Source: Candidatus Parcubacteria bacterium (GTDB taxonomy: Bacteria; Patescibacteriota; Minisyncoccia; Phycocordibacterales; GCA-2747955). From it: 6,807 nt of DNA. The notes beneath the pieces were generated by a model. That model had not been told where the DNA came from, did no database searches, and saw nothing but the letters and a program-made list of their open reading frames with translations. Location: contig JALUMP010000146.1 of assembly GCA_027039745.1 (NCBI GenBank), positions 1 through 6,807 of the forward strand, in the 5' to 3' direction. A program made the translations under genes and the position numbers. Each line of letters begins with the position of its first letter. Positions within the stretch are counted from its first letter, which is position 1. Positions 6,192 through 6,807 of this stretch are shown piece after piece.

Positions 6192-6219
6192 TTGCGTTCT
6201 GAAATTGGTTTGCTAAAAT
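6192..6219 (+). promoter_or_regulatory. Candidate promoter of the DUF2853-type gene
   Basis: TTGCGT (6192-6197), a 16-base spacer, then TGC-TAAAAT with an extended -10 at 6211-6219. It would give a 5' leader of about 28 bases. A second option is AATAAT at 6239-6244, 9 bases before the ATG like the other genes here, but it lacks a -35. The A/T background makes both uncertain. Confidence 0.4.
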
Positions 6220-6253
6220 TAACTTATTATTAAACCAAAATAATTTTTTAAGT

Positions 6254-6580
6254 ATGAATGATAAAGCACAAATATATGCAGATGACATTGCAAAATATGT
6301 TAAAAAAGTAGATACAAAATTAGTAGATGCACTTTATAAAAAATATGCTGCTGTAGTATGTAGAAAAGATGCAAGGTTAGTAGCTGCAAAAGACAAAGAT
6401 GAAGTAATGAGAGTAAAAAGAAACTTCATTAAAGCAAAGCTTGGAGTTACTGGAGAAAAAGCTGATAAAGCTTTTGACACTGTAATGAAAACACTTGCAA
6501 AAACTAGAGCAAAACAAAGATTGACTGTTTACTATCTACTGACAGTTGAGCTACGTGCAAAGAAAAAAATAATGGGTTAA
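6254..6580 (+). CDS. DUF2853-like small protein, function unknown
   Basis: This is a 108-residue, Lys/Ala-rich soluble protein with no signal peptide or membrane segment. From memory it resembles the DUF2853 family of uncharacterised bacterial proteins of about 100-110 residues: an early DIAKYVKKVD segment, a central DARLVAAKDKDEVMRVKRNFIKAKLGV (family pattern: D.A.V...DK.EL..VK.NFL.KKLG), and a C-terminal R.KQRLTVYYLLTVEL (family: R.KYR.VFYYLL). It has no Trp, no internal TGA and ends in TAA. It is divergent from ychF and is closed by its own terminator, so it is a single-gene unit. There is no Shine-Dalgarno sequence. ATG 6254 is the first in-frame start. The predicted fold is all-helical; I know of no assigned activity. 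The family call could be confirmed by a profile search. Confidence 0.8.
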   Translation: MNDKAQIYADDIAKYVKKVDTKLVDALYKKYAAVVCRKDARLVAAKDKDEVMRVKRNFIKAKLGVTGEKADKAFDTVMKTLAKTRAKQRLTVYYLLTVELRAKKKIMG

Positions 6581-6605
6581 ATTAACAACAACTATTATTT
6601 AAATT

Positions 6606-6634
6606 AAAAAGAGCCTCTGGCTCTTTTTTTTTTT
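6606..6634. terminator. Terminator after the DUF2853-type gene
   Basis: AAAAAGAGCC (6606-6615), loop TCT, GGCTCTTTTT (6619-6628), with the T-run continuing to 6634. It is a strong plus-strand terminator 26 bases past the stop. The A-run on the left means it can also act on the minus strand, ending the convergent gene whose stop codon is at 6635-6633. Confidence 0.92.
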
Positions 6635-6807
6635 AAGAATTATTTGATATAAATCTTTTTGAAGTTTCTATATACTCTTTTTGTTCTTGAGATATTTTTA
6701 TTCTTTTTTTATTTTTTAAAATATTTTTTTTTTTTTTTTTTATTTGAACATAACCTCTCTGTGTTTGTTTAATATACTTACCCTGTTTTATATTCTTCTT
6801 ACCTCAA
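6633..6807 (-). CDS. C-terminal end of an unrecognised minus-strand gene
   Basis: One minus-strand frame is open from the window edge to a TAA at 6635-6633, giving 57 residues that end QEQKEYIETSKRFISNNS. The other two minus-strand frames have a TAA within the first 20 bases at the edge. Its first full codon is TGA (6806-6804), which reads as Trp in this code. The tail is extremely Lys/Asn/Ile-rich and includes five Lys codons inside an 18-base A-run (6741-6724, minus sense). The position right beside a two-way terminator and convergent to the DUF2853-type gene fits a gene end. I do not recognise the family and the fragment is low in complexity, so it could also be chance. Confidence 0.5.

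Noticed and set aside
1..6807. CRISPR arrays, tRNA/rRNA genes, insertion sequences
   Set aside because: I saw no regularly spaced repeats, cloverleaf-like sequence or transposase fragments on either strand.

Overview
The window looks like a very AT-rich chromosomal segment from a small-genome, walled bacterium of the Candidate Phyla Radiation (Patescibacteria) type. This rests on MurD wording (LDS-W-QLQGFG, SPNIAVFSNFMPDHLNYY), a single-anchor D,D-carboxypeptidase with a DGDNGL/VSSNDA core, compact housekeeping genes, and an absence of Shine-Dalgarno sequences. I cannot fix the lineage from sequence memory alone. The most general feature is a changed genetic code. Four conserved genes (murC, murD, the D,D-carboxypeptidase and ychF) are each cut by in-frame TGA at five sites. 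Reading TGA as tryptophan restores full-length proteins. At three sites the family residue is a known Trp or aromatic: RA-W-TI in YchF, KTG-W-T in the carboxypeptidase, LDS-W-QL in MurD. Every complete gene ends in TAA. This is UGA=Trp (code 4-like), not the UGA=Gly code known from Gracilibacteria and Absconditabacteria. The wall genes argue against a mollicute.

Layout: murD overlaps murC (cut by the window edge) on the minus strand. It is divergent from a plus-strand scpB-dac pair, and the two units start from nearly mirror-image extended -10 promoters 42 bases apart. A bidirectional terminator separates dac from a convergent, single-gene trpB unit on the minus strand. Upstream of trpB lies about 380 bases without a conventional gene. 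Then comes ychF (minus), divergent from a small DUF2853-type gene (plus), a terminator, and the C-terminal end of an unrecognised minus-strand gene.

The most interesting find is in the trpB leader. A TTGATT-16-TATAAT promoter is followed 8 bases later by a 16-codon ORF (MFFQITKNNWQVAYKM, TAA stop) with one Trp codon, and then by mutually exclusive RNA helices. One is a 15-bp stem enclosing the second half of the ORF. Another is a 17-bp antiterminator helix starting 11 bases after the Trp codon. The third is a U-tailed terminator whose 5' arm is wholly consumed by that antiterminator. The geometry fits trp-type transcription attenuation: stalling at Trp would leave the antiterminator segment free, and running to the stop codon would cover it. 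The unit encodes only TrpB, in an organism where Trp supply also governs reading of UGA in essential genes.

A second pattern is that four promoters (murD, scpB, trp leader, ychF) have their -10 box only 7-9 bases before the ATG. This predicts leaderless or nearly leaderless mRNAs, and supports translation of the trp leader ORF without a ribosome binding site. All structural and regulatory claims are read by eye and have not been folded or searched.
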